Shown: positions 23,867 through 34,248 of the stretch, piece after piece | Layout: every line of letters begins with the position of its first letter | How positions within the stretch are numbered: the stretch's first letter is position 1 | NCBI GenBank assembly: GCA_020746835.1 | Contig: JAGPNK010000013.1 | Span: forward strand, 620,001-684,000 | Length of the DNA: 64,000 nt | DNA from: Stachybotrys elegans | Taxonomy: Eukaryota; Ascomycota; Sordariomycetes; Hypocreales; Stachybotryaceae | Direction: 5' to 3' | Position numbers and translations under genes: made by a program | Notes under the pieces: model-generated | The model's input: only the letters and a program-made list of their open reading frames with translations | The model's database searches: none | Told to the model about the DNA's origin: nothing

Positions 23867-25304
23867 ATGACACAGACCCTGCCTCCTCCCGCTACCATTG
23901 ACGCCAGCGCCAGCTTGCTGCTTCGTCCTATTGGGCCGGTACACAGTGCCAGCCTCGCCGGACTTGGGCCTCGTGTTCCTGTACTCATCAAAGATGAATT
24001 GAGGCCAAAGCTGCCTGATCGTTCGAGGACCGAGTACGAAGAAGAGGTGCAGGATGCGAAGAAGGTCATAATTGTCGATGAGACTGTGGACAAGATTATG
24101 CAGATCTTCAAGGACTTCAGCCTTCAGCAGCACGGCAACGATGTCTTCCTGGGGAAGAGGATGTTCGCCATGCTGGTGCGACGACACGTCGCCGCCAACC
24201 GCGAGATACCCATGGTTTTGCCTGCGTTTCCCTCCAAGAGCCTGAACACCCGCGATAAGGTTCTCGGGCCTATGCCGGACCTTGGGGAGCAGCTGTCCCT
24301 TGATAGACTCAACGATCTGTGCCGTCACATCGGACATATTTACAAGCCCGGCGCACACATCGTCATTGCGACAGACGGTGCCTGCTACAACGGTTAGTGT
24401 CCAAGCAACGAGCGACTAGAGTTCGGCTAACACCACCTAGACCTCATTGGAATCACCGATGAGGACCTGTTCGAGTATGGGCGAATCCTTCGGAAGATGG
24501 CTGCCGATAAGGGCTACCACTGCATCCAGTTTGCGAGAATCATGAATCTTCTCGGCCTCCACAGTGACGAGAACATTACCAAGCAGCACTTTGTCAACCT
24601 GCTAGATGCATCCCGCAAGGCCTTGATCGTCCGCTTTGGACGAAAGGACTTTGACGTGAGCGACTGCATCAAGAATGATCCCGACTACAAGATGACATAT
24701 GGCGGCTACGCCAAGTTCTTGAAGAAGGATCTTGCGCTTAGTCCTGTGGCAGAGAAGGCGACAAGCACCAAGAAGTTCAAGGCGATGATCCACGAGATTG
24801 CCAAGGCTATGATTGTCCGTGGTGTTGTAAGTTTCCTGCACAATCCCCTTGACACAATCCATGACTGACATTACAATGTAGGCTTTCTCGGCGATGCTCA
24901 AGGAAAAGTTCCCGGAGCACATTCGTCTATCCATCCACCCGTCGACTGGCCTGACCAAGATCTCTATGCCGCTCATCCCACAGCCCGACTCCGTCTCCAT
25001 GACGCCCTGGCACTGCGCCGTCGCTGTTGATGTCAAAGGAAACTTCAAGACTGCTCACGCCGAAGACCTGCGAGAGGACTACGACGTCGCATACAAGGAT
25101 GGCCGCCCGTACTGTTTCAGAGAGCGATCTTCTCTCTATAACTGGGATGCAAAGGTTGAGTTTGACTACCTCTACGGGAGGGGCCTGCTGGTTCGGAACG
25201 CTGGCGGGCCCGAGCAGACTTCGGACTCGCTGTCCGCTGGCGACAGAGATAAGATGGCGACGCTGCTGACTCTGCAGGGTAAAGTTGTCATGGAGGGTTT
25301 CTAG
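23867..25304 (+). CDS. Isocyanide synthase / DIT1-PvcA family protein 2
   Basis: Second DIT1/PvcA-family enzyme, 444 aa, same strand as the first. Exons: 23867-24392, 24441-24826, 24882-25304. Motifs: [29 protein letters not shown] across intron 1, [13 protein letters not shown], and [20 protein letters not shown] with PWHC downstream. The N-terminal extension (about residues 1-45) contains a [12 protein letters not shown] stretch of unknown role. Divergence from the first copy is large, so the duplication is old and the two may have different substrates or successive roles. Substrate (Tyr, Trp or another) cannot be read from sequence alone; tyrosine fits the neighbouring tyrosinase. A DIT1-like N-formylation function is the alternative. 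Confidence 0.9.
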
Positions 25305-25536
25305 AATGCCACATGACGAGGCTTAATATGGGGTGCTTGTTGCGTTGAAGTCCTGTTCCCAGAAAAGTATTTTGAGCACATGGTCATCTGACAAAACAGA
25401 TTGTCATAATAGGAAATAGCCTCTCAGTTAAATATCGCTTACTGTTCTAATGTATAGACAAGACGAGGTTCAACATACACTGGGCACTGACTTGCTATTT
25501 ATAAGGTTCTAGCTATCGGCAGGCGCCCGTTATCCG

Positions 25537-27240
25537 TTAATACCGAGGGTTAGAGCCGTACTGGCTATCCTGATAGTAGCCTTGCTGTTCCCCAGACTGG
25601 TATTGCTGGTTATACCCCGAGGGCGGACCAGGCTGATACTGCTGATGATGCTGGCCCTGGGGTGGGTAATCGTCAGGTCGATGCCCGCCATAATGTTGCT
25701 GAGGAGGCTGGCCGTAGTCAGGTCGGCTTCCACCATAATGTTCCTGCGGAGGTTGGCCATAGTCAGGGCGATGCTCGCCGTGCTGCTGGTACTGCTGGGG
25801 CGGGTATTCCTGGTGCTGGGGTCTGTAATCCTGGCCCTGGGAAGAGTGATGAGGCTGGTCATCCTCGCGCCCCGATGGTCTACCGCCGGTATGCTGCGCG
25901 CTGGACGTCGGCGATCCGACGCTGACACCTTCATTGCCAATGTCATCTGGCACAGAAATCTTGACCTTGGGAAGGTACTTCTGCACCTTTTGCTCCACGA
26001 TGTTCTGCACAAACACCCAGCTCTCTCGCTCAAACTTGCGGTGGCCGCCGTTGACAACACCGAGAATGCTCTCACGTAGCGTCTCCTGCACCTTACGCAC
26101 GAGGTCACGGATCTTGCGGACGAGCTTGGCCTTGATGTCGTCTCCGAAGCCACGATCTGCCCGCGGCTCCGCATCTCGGTCCAGTTGAGAGTCGAAGGGG
26201 TTACCGCCGAGAATCTTCTCAAGCGGTCGTTGGAAGGCGTCGGGCAAGAGTTCGAAGAGCTCCTTTTCGATGCGGCCGAGGATCTTGCGGAATTCTAGAC
26301 GGACTTCCCTGTGCACCTTGGCAAGACCCGTGCTGAGTTTGTCGCTGATGACCTTGGAGAAGCCACCGCGTTCTCCTCCCTCGTCGCCATCACGGTCGCG
26401 ATCCCCATTGTCGAATCCCCTGGACCTCTCACCCGAGTCCTTCTTGTCGCTGCTGAAGAAACTGCCAAAGCCCTTGACGAGATCCTTGACCTGGTCCTCA
26501 ATCTCGCCCTTGACGCCGTCGCCGAGATCGCGGGTGCTCGTGTTGCCACGCAGCCAGCGCTTGATGTGATCGAGGGCAATCTTGGTGAACTGCTCGGCAA
26601 TGGAGGAGTGCTGCTCCCGCAACTTGGCGCTGACAAGGTCCTTGATCTCGGGCGTGATGGCGCGGGCCTTTTCTTCGGGGTTGCGGGCGGCGTCCTTGAC
26701 AGTGTCGCTGAGCACGCCCAGAAGACCATCAAGCTCGAATTTTGGGCCTCCGGACCCTCTGTTGTCGTCGAGGTGGTCCGAGACAGCATTTATGGCTGCA
26801 GAGAGGAAACCTCTTGCTCCACCGGAGAAAGCATTGTTGTCGTCGCCGCCGCCACGTGAGCGTGTCTCTCCCGAGCCGCCGCGACCTTCAGTGATGTCAA
26901 AAATATCACGCAAGTCATCGCTCGCTTCATCCGTGATCTTGGAAAAGCCACGGGTCAGCTGGGCAAGCTCGTTGGCAAACGGCAGGGCCTGGCCGCCGTA
27001 GGAATCGGGAATGGCATCCTCTAGGCTCCAAGGGCTTCTGGACCCGCCGTCTCCGTCTCTCTTGTCCTTGTTGAAGAGGGATCGGAAGGCATCGATGACC
27101 TTGGCCTCAAGACTGTCGATGGCCTTTTCTTGAAACACCTCAAGCTCCGAGGAGATGCGGGGCTGGATTTGGGGCGCGAGCGAATCCACATACTCGTCGA
27201 CCTTGGTCATCAAGACATCGGGGAGCCCGCGTGAAGACAT
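25537..27240 (-). CDS. Large disordered repeat-tailed protein, 567 aa
   Basis: Intronless gene from ATG 27240. The N-terminal two thirds is helical and strongly charged, with repeated Lys/Asp/Glu-rich amphipathic stretches (for example EIEDQVKDLVKGFGSFF and LVRKIRDLVRKVQETL). Gly/Asp/Arg-rich linkers with RGG-like pieces separate them. The C-terminal about 130 residues are Pro/Gln/Tyr/His-rich, with a degenerate repeat of about 15 residues of the form RPDYGQPPQQHYGG. There is no signal peptide or membrane helix. This composition suggests a self-associating or condensate-forming cytoplasmic protein; no function is recognised. It is convergent with isocyanide synthase 2, 232 bp between their stops. 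Confidence 0.8.
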   Translation of the reverse strand: MSSRGLPDVLMTKVDEYVDSLAPQIQPRISSELEVFQEKAIDSLEAKVIDAFRSLFNKDKRDGDGGSRSPWSLEDAIPDSYGGQALPFANELAQLTRGFSKITDEASDDLRDIFDITEGRGGSGETRSRGGGDDNNAFSGGARGFLSAAINAVSDHLDDNRGSGGPKFELDGLLGVLSDTVKDAARNPEEKARAITPEIKDLVSAKLREQHSSIAEQFTKIALDHIKRWLRGNTSTRDLGDGVKGEIEDQVKDLVKGFGSFFSSDKKDSGERSRGFDNGDRDRDGDEGGERGGFSKVISDKLSTGLAKVHREVRLEFRKILGRIEKELFELLPDAFQRPLEKILGGNPFDSQLDRDAEPRADRGFGDDIKAKLVRKIRDLVRKVQETLRESILGVVNGGHRKFERESWVFVQNIVEQKVQKYLPKVKISVPDDIGNEGVSVGSPTSSAQHTGGRPSGREDDQPHHSSQGQDYRPQHQEYPPQQYQQHGEHRPDYGQPPQEHYGGSRPDYGQPPQQHYGGHRPDDYPPQGQHHQQYQPGPPSGYNQQYQSGEQQGYYQDSQYGSNPRY

Positions 27241-27585
27241 GATGATGCCGTATTAACAGGATGTCTGTGTTGGATGGAGTGTGGTGCTGGGATGGTTTGT
27301 ATCACGAAGACAAAGGAGAGCCGAGACGCTTGGGGTTGAAGCCTGACGTCAGCTGTTGCGCGTTGGTGGAACCACCTGAGGGCCGTTGGGCAGCACGGGC
27401 TTGATTCAGTGCACTGGCTAAAGGCTTGCGTGTCAGTGAGCCAAGGCCGCTTGTTTCACCTGATTCACTAATGCCATGCATGATGATGCAAGATAGCTTG
27501 CATTCAATTGACATCCTCTAAAGCGGATGGGTTCGAACAGCATTGGACATAGATTTGTACAACTGACATAGGCAATTTCTCAACT
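27241..27585. other. Short intergenic region
   Basis: 345 bp upstream of the disordered-protein gene and downstream of the GH51 relic. Nothing further is supported. Confidence 0.3.
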
Positions 27586-28270
27586 TCATTCATCCTCTGT
27601 CCATCCTAAAAGAGCAGCAGACCATTGAGGTAGCGTAAATGCAAAGCCGTTAACTCCAGCCTTGGCCCGATGCACCGTCGTATCGACAACATTCTCCCCT
27701 CCAAAATGATTCTCTGGAAATGCGTCTGGAGCTGTCGAAACAATAGGGTCGGCCTCAGCCCCTCCAATCACGTCGGGAAATAAGACTTGAAGTTTTTGCG
27801 GCTGTCCATCAGTGGTGTTGTAGACAGCCCCCTTCCAAATATAAGACTGTCGTTCTCGTTGAAGCCAGTGACCCAGTATACAGGTCCATGCTTTTCCGAA
27901 GTCTCCTCGGGTGAGTCCGTTGTGAGTCGGTTCGGAGAGAAGAGTGAAATGGCCTGAAAACTCGTCGACCGGACCGTTGCGGAGGTATTCGCGTGATAGA
28001 CTGTTCCTGCCTCTGCACTTGTAAGCGATATCGTGAAGTTGCCTTGAAAGTCTCCCAAGGACCAGAATGATCCCTTGTAGGTTTCTGGAAGCATGTCGAT
28101 TCCCCAAAAGCCGGGGTTTGATATGCCAGCTTCGACACTGTCAGCCGCTTCTCCCGCAATCGAAACAGGCAATGAAACCGACAACGGTGTCGAAGTGTCG
28201 CGGAGTGAATCGAAGCGAAGCCTGCTGTCTCCCACAGGAAAATTGTTGGCGGTGTGAGCTCATCTCCTTG
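27586..28270 (-). pseudogene. Decayed GH51 alpha-L-arabinofuranosidase remnant
   Basis: An N-terminal GH51-type module is readable from about 28240 (SVSLPVSIAG, NPGFWGIDMLPETYKGSFW, then a beta-rich stretch). It runs directly into the family's C-terminal module (GPVYWVTGFNEND, then after a shift YIWKGAVYNTTD, FGGENVVDTTV and GFAFTLPQWSAALL). The central catalytic barrel of about 350 residues is missing. The reading frame also changes near 27840, so two frames are needed to follow it. The remnant is not functional. The ends match what I recall of fungal GH51; a protein search would settle it. Confidence 0.6.
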
Positions 28271-28355
28271 AAAAGGGCGGTGTCGAATCAACTCGGCGTA
28301 ACCAATCAAGGTCAGCCTGACCATCTCCTAGTGATCGGGCTGAACTGTGTTAGGA

Positions 28356-30441
28356 TTATAAAATCGTAAACTCCTTGCTTTCGAGTCCCAGCGCAAATCC
28401 TTCGCCATTCATCACACCATGAACGTAAGCCTCGCCTAGGAACTGGTAGGTCACCGGCTCCTTCTTGCTCCTTGGCCTCAAGATATATGCTGTCCGTCCT
28501 CCGTTCAGCAATACCACACAATCCCCTGCCTTGGTTGAATTTGGCCCCAGCCCAGCGTAACCCTTCTTCGTGGAGAATAATCGTCTCCCATATGCCACTC
28601 GGTATACAAATTGGTAGTAGATGAATGCATTCACTCGAGTCTCCTCGGTCGTGAAGCGGGATTCCTTCGTCGTCTCACCGGGTAACCTGAGGTACCTCCC
28701 CCTAAACAGGGCATATAGCTCGGCCATGGTCGCACCGGCAATCCCTTTAGGCGTGACATCCTCGCCAGCGACCATGATGCTATGGCAGACGCTCTCAACA
28801 TCTTCCCCCGTTGGGTAGCATTTCAGGTCCAACACGATCTGCTCCCATACTCGTAGAAGTTGAGCCATTATAATATTTGAGACTTCGCCCAGTCTGTGGT
28901 TCATAAACACTCGAGTCAAGTTTGAGTAGTTTTTTCTTGTGGTGAACCTTTTCCCCGTGCGGCGAACTTTGTCCAGCATAACACCGCGAAGCCAGAGTGT
29001 CTTCCCGTCTGGGGAAAACCTAGGGATAAATGTAGGATCGCGGCAGGCGAAGAAACTTTCTGAAGTCTGCCCACCACCGAGGTAGAGAAACGGGTTGGCG
29101 CGCTGGTGGGATGAAAAGTCGGGAACCCAGGACGACAGCCCTTCTATATTATTCCAAAAGGGATCGCCGACCAAGTTGAGAATATACGAGGACTTGAGAA
29201 GCATAGCATTGGCCAGTTTTCGGTATGCGTCTTGAACCGAAATAGCATAGTCAGGTATGAGTACCTTGTCCGAAGCCAACCCCAAGAGGCCATATACATG
29301 GTCAATTGCATTCGTAGCAAACGAACGACAACTTCCGAAAAGGAGGGAAATGAGGTCCTCTTGCCCTCCATTGTCTTGCACTCTGCACATGATTTGGTAG
29401 GGCGTCAGTACATGTGCAATACGAACATTGACAAGCCTTATGAAGTAGCGCTGGTACATGTATGAGGCGGCTGTAGCAAAATCTGGCCATGGCATGCCAT
29501 CCTCGCCACACTGCACGAATGCCGATCGCGCAAGAGATATTTCTTGGATAATCCAGATTCTTCTGAACCACTGTCGGCAGTAAAGCGCTTCTATGGCAGC
29601 CCAGTCTGTACTGTAAGCTTCTGGGAGCCCGATGTCCTTGAGCTCTTTCTCCGATATTGGCTTTGCCCAATCTTGAGCCGTAGCGTTGAGCGAGACTTCG
29701 TGCAGCTTTTTCATGAGATTTATAGCAGTAGTACTGTCGTTGGTTGCCTCACCGAGCCAGACGACAACCGATTTCGCTCTCTTGTAGATGTCGCACATTA
29801 GTTGCACCTGGGCGCCGCGTTCGACAATGTCACCCTGGTTTATGCAGACAGCATCTATCCAAATGATGCGATCTCGGTCAGTATATCGCAGGTGATGCAG
29901 TGCCTCAAACAAGTTTTTGGTGACCTGGATCAGTTTCTCGTGGCAGCGAATATAGTGAATCTGTGAAGCATCGCCCCAGGTATATGATAGAGCTTCATAT
30001 TCATGGCCATCATCCACGGAGTGAGTGGTGAGCGTAATATGTATGTCATCAGTCTTCGACCCTGGCTTCAAGCGAAGAAGACGAATGTCCCTCGGCCCTA
30101 TTGAGCCATACCGATACCATTCTGTGGTTCTACTCTCGTGATTAGTCGCAGATTCGTGGCCTGGTGCCTGTGCGTACTAGCACTGCCACTCACTCCGGTT
30201 CCGCAGAAGCCTCGGCCTGTCGCTTCTTAAAAAGGTCATGGAATCGTTGGAGTCGGGATGTCGGATTTTCACTGTCCCGGTTCCTGATTGCCCTGTACGT
30301 GTCTAGTCAGAATTGTTCGCATGATGGCTTGGGCAATCGCAGTTACTCAGTCATCCATTTGGCACCGAGGGTGTCATCCAGCACATGCACAGGACGGACG
30401 ACCCGAAGTATGACCGGATAGCATGCATCTGCAACACTCAT
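28356..30441 (-). CDS. HET-domain (heterokaryon incompatibility) protein
   Basis: 655 aa. Exons on the minus strand: 30441-30347, 30292-30194, 30129-28356; introns of 54 and 64 nt. The uninterrupted frame only begins at an in-frame TTG. Adding two upstream exons restores an ATG and the usual lead-in (GPRDIRLLRLKPGS). HET motifs are complete: EYEALSYTWGD, IIWIDAVCINQ, and VQLMCDIYKRAKSVVVWLGE, at about residues 105-195. The rest is the long variable C-terminal part typical of HET proteins. Characterised members trigger or regulate programmed cell death on non-self recognition; most are uncharacterised. It lies at the left edge of the accessory island, 1.2 kb from the DUF2235 gene. Confidence 0.9.
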
Positions 30442-31149
30442 TACGCAAGCTGCTTCCTTGTCGTGGACTTTGCATATAGGAGAAGTGTGAAAAGAAAATA
30501 TGATAGAGTAGGTGCATGCAGCGAGGAAGAAAGAATAATGTTATATTTAAATAATGATAGCTGTTCTGCTGCCTATAGGGCCAAATAGTAGAGTCAAACA
30601 ATAATGAGATTGTTAGAATGAAATGCTAAAAGCGATGCGCCGAGGTTGGAATACTCCTCAGATGGTAGGAAGAAGATATGTTGAAAATATTATCGGAAAC
30701 TTAAATCTTACGAAAGAAAAGGCAGACCATAAGATTCTTATACAGACCCCGACGGCATAATGTTAATCCCATGCCTTGATTGGCTTATTGCATATTGCTA
30801 CACAGCCTTATAATGTATTTCACAAGTGAGTGGGCTGTCACGGTCTAGGCCTGTCAGATAGGGTTGACAAGGAACATGCCAGGCGGGATAGGACTTTATT
30901 GCTATGGATAGTCACTGGAACTCAGGCTCCGTTGAATCGGCCGATGCCTCTGAGCATGAACATTATGCTTGATTAATGGTCTAGGCTTGTATCTACTTCT
31001 TCATTTTAGAATCTTCTTGTAGGCAACCAATTTAGGTTTAGTCTAGTTATGATGTAGCCCTGGTGTCTGCAGGACCAAAGAACAGAGCCAAACGATAAAT
31101 GGATCGTTAGATTACCTCACCCATTGGCCAAAGCCAGAGAACACTGGCT

Positions 31150-31457
31150 GCCATTACATACAACAATTCCGCGAGCGGGAACTACCGCTCAAGTCAGGGT
31201 TTGGACTCAAGGGCAGCCTCCCTTGTCGCACATTGGCTGAAGCGCTGGTCCAATGGTGGGCAATGTAGAGTTGTCAAAGAGCAGGAATCAGGGGAGCAAC
31301 TGGATTCCAATGTGCACTGCAGCAGGCCTTTGCGAACCGTGCGATTTGAACTACTACCAGCCCCTTGAAAGAATTCGCAAGACTGCCTTGGACTAGATTA
31401 GGATCCAGTTGGTGTAGAACCCATCGGAACCCTGGATCGTTTTATATGCTGGTATGC
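31150..31457 (+). repeat. Long direct repeat, copy A (left of DUF2235 gene)
   Basis: Aligns with 34374-34815 in the same orientation. Shared blocks include GCCATTACATA, AACTACC, GTGGGCAATG, TCAAAGAGCAGGAATCA and TAGGATCCAGTTGGTGTAG. It is diverged, with several indels; copy B is about 130 bp longer. The pair brackets the DUF2235 gene and repeat copy 3. Confidence 0.8.
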
Positions 31458-31514
31458 CTCCTCGAAGTCACTGGTCTGTATCCCATTGGGGCACACGAAC
31501 GGGAAATCCCACAT
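31456..31514 (-). repeat. Dispersed repeat, copy 3 (short)
   Basis: Carries the MWDFPFVCPNGIQTSDFEEA-coding core shared with copies 1 and 2. It then departs and reaches a stop about 37 codons after the ATG at 31514. It abuts the end of direct-repeat copy A. Confidence 0.7.
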
Positions 31515-31642
31515 ACACTGGGTTGAGAAAAGCGTGATTGATGTTCTTAAACGCATGGCCGTAGCTACATCTTGGCTAAATTCCCAAATCTCAGTAAGTT
31601 GCGTAATGGCTTCCTGTGGATCACATCTGCTGATGTTCTCGC

Positions 31643-34248
31643 CTATTCAGCCGTGTCCCAATTTTCCCACTTCCTCACGTCGTAGAGCCCGTACTTGCTG
31701 GGATAGCCACGAGGCAACTCGACTCCCTCTCTTAACTTATATCGCAAAGTGCTCTCCCCTAGTCCAATGTTCTGTCCCTCCAATTTTGCCTGCTCCTTCA
31801 GCAGCCTGTCATTGATGTATATAAACTTCTGCTCCCAAATACCAATGTGTTCTTCCTCTAAAGCCACCCTGTTATCATCCTTGGGCGACCAATACCATCG
31901 ATGTTCTTGTTCCGCCCTGGGGAGCAGCTGTTCCATGGCTTTGTTGAATGAGGTTTTGAACCAGTTAGGTTGCTCCACGCGGACCAACCTGCGGTCCTCA
32001 TTCATCCGTCTATCCTTTGGTGGGTTCCCGTAATAGGGGATCACTGCTCCGAATACACACTGATATCCGCTCCCGCGTTCATTCTGCTCGGGCCCGGGGC
32101 GGGATCTGACATCTGAGTCGCAGCACAGCACGTAGCCGTGTTTTCCTGTTAGAGAGTTGCAACCCCAGGCGCCATTATCATCGAGACCGGGACCACTGTA
32201 CAGGTAGCGGATTCGTACTGAAGGATGGACCAACTCGCTTGTACCCTCGAGGAGACGCTTTGGAGGATCTTCCGCGTTGTACCTCCCCGGTGTTCGTGGA
32301 GTATAGTCCGTATTTCCCGCAATAAACTTGTTATAAGGCCACAATATGCCATTGTAGACCTTATCAGTGTAAGTGGTCAGGCCGGTTGGGTTGCAAATGC
32401 GCCCCATCGCCCATTCCCGGACCTCAACACCGTGATTCACGGAAGAAAAGATGCGCTCCATCTCCTGCCGGCTGAACTCAACACCAAGGGGTGTCAGTTG
32501 ATCGGCCATCCCTACGTCACAGTTAGCTTTGGCAATATTTTCTATGGGGAGAGTGAGTAGAACGTACAAGCAAGGGCGATTGTTGCAATCTGCTGATCGT
32601 TCCATCCTCCTCCAACATTTGCATGACTTCCAGGGAACCAGACTTGTCGAAGTTTCGTCTTGGTATTGTCTCCTAGCCCCCACATTGTTGGGGGGAAGGC
32701 ACTGCGCCATTCGTCAAGCGCTATGGCATGGAAGGCATGCTCAACTTTAGGGTGAACGTATAGGCTTTCGAATTGGATCTAAAGGTACAATTAGACTTGA
32801 ATATTTCGTATAGGGCATCTTCAACTTGCCTCCCTTGCGCGACGGGTGGTGCCACTGAGGGGGCTCTTTGGTATGCCAAGGCTTCCCACAGTATCCCATA
32901 TTCCTAGCAAGAGTAATAGTGTTAGAGTTCAGTCCATATGAACATACTGTGGATTGACTCACCGATAGCCCGGACCTTTCCTTCTATTGGGATCTTTTCC
33001 CATTCGTGGACCTCATGGTCTTCCCCCTCGCGTCCCTCCCTTAGGCTGCTCGAGGTGCTAGAGGCTTGTAGGGTCTGAGACCTATCCACTCTAGGACCTT
33101 CAGCATCGTTTTGGTTCAATATCGGGTCACCATGGTGTGGACTAGAGCTCTCAGACTGAGCCTTAGTAGTCATCACCATTTGATGCTGCACATATTTTAG
33201 TACAAGGACGGTATGGATCGAAATGGGGCCACTACCTTCCAGAGCAGATCTCGATACTTCTTTGCAACCTGTTCTTTGGTACGCGCCCTCTTACCCATGC
33301 CATTTATACGTACGATTTCTCCGAACAGCTCCCGCTTGTCTGTCTCGAGCTCTGCTTGTAGCATCTCCCTGCTCCTTGGGGTGTAAAGGACATCATGAGT
33401 TTCCGGCAGTAAGCTTGCTGTGCTGCTGAAAGGGTCCCCTGATTGATCTCTTGCCGGTGTCTGCTTACCATTCGAAACATTACTAGGCTCACGGGAAACC
33501 TGCGTCGACTTCCATTTGGCCCTGATTCCTTCCCAGAATACATTCACCTTTTCATTCTTCTCCATGTTCTCCAGATTGAAGCCTAAAAGATGGACCTTTT
33601 CGTCAAACTGGGACACGTCTGTCCAAGACAACCAGTTCGTGTAGTCTTTGAAGATGTGCGGTAACTGGTCGATACCAGCGCGGTTAAGAAAGCCTAGCGA
33701 GCATACCATACCGGCAATGGATCGAGCTGTGAATGCGCCGCGTGAAAAGCCTATTAGGAACAGTTCATCGCCGTTACGGTAGTTGTTACAGATGAAGCGA
33801 TAGCTTTCGGCAATGTCCTAAGGCGGATAAGTTTGTTACCAAGTAACTTGATGCTGATTTATCCACTTACCTGAGGAACCCCGTATCCAAAAGTTCCCCC
33901 GAGAACCTGAGCAACCCAGGAAGTCTCAGTGCCTGCTCCAGGGTGGTAATAGATCACTTGGGGCATGCCCGAGCAGCAGCTCCTGGCGAACGCGCCCGAT
34001 AGGCGGCTCACGTTGCTGGCAGGATTCGACGAGTCATTTCTAGGCGTATTAACGACAAGCTTCGAGCGCATGAACAGCAGAGCTACTTACGTATTATTCC
34101 ATGTTCCATCACAGCAAATGATGAGTCGTTTAGAATTAGGACGTGGGCGCGGGTGGCCCTTTTCCCTCGACCCCTCAAGGTAGCCTTGGAGGTGGGCGCA
34201 TCGCACCGCTCCTTTAGCCAGTTTTCCTTGTGGCTTCGGTGCAGCCAT
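31643..34248 (-). CDS. DUF2235 protein (Tle1-like alpha/beta-hydrolase fold)
   Basis: 761 aa in seven exons on the minus strand: 34248-34091, 34039-33871, 33817-33236, 33185-32963, 32903-32830, 32778-32568, 32511-31643. DUF2235 landmarks appear in order: RLIICCDGTWNNT, the nucleophile-elbow-like LFLIGFSRGAFTAR, RAIGIWDTVGSLGIP across an intron, AFHAIALDE, and VWFPGSHANVGGGW. Ser in GFSRG is the likely nucleophile. The family includes the catalytic domain of bacterial Tle1 lipases; fungal members are mostly uncharacterised and often sit near HET genes. The intron at 32829-32779 is GC-AG (donor GCAAGT). A Ser-rich disordered insert lies at about residues 310-370. Long direct repeats flank the gene. 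Confidence 0.87.

Larger units (their letters stand above)
30442..31642. other. AT-rich intergenic region with repeats
   Basis: About 1.2 kb upstream of the HET gene, AT-rich at 30500-31060. It contains direct-repeat copy A (31150-31457) and dispersed-repeat copy 3 (31456-31514). Two weakly similar stretches at about 30571-30615 and 31073-31112 (both with CAAACRATAA...GTTAG) hint at an older duplication. No intact gene is seen. Confidence 0.5.

Noticed and set aside
28356..30071. HET gene starting at the first codon of the long open frame (30071)
   Set aside because: That codon is TTG and lies inside the conserved lead-in; two upstream exons supply a true ATG at 30441 in phase.
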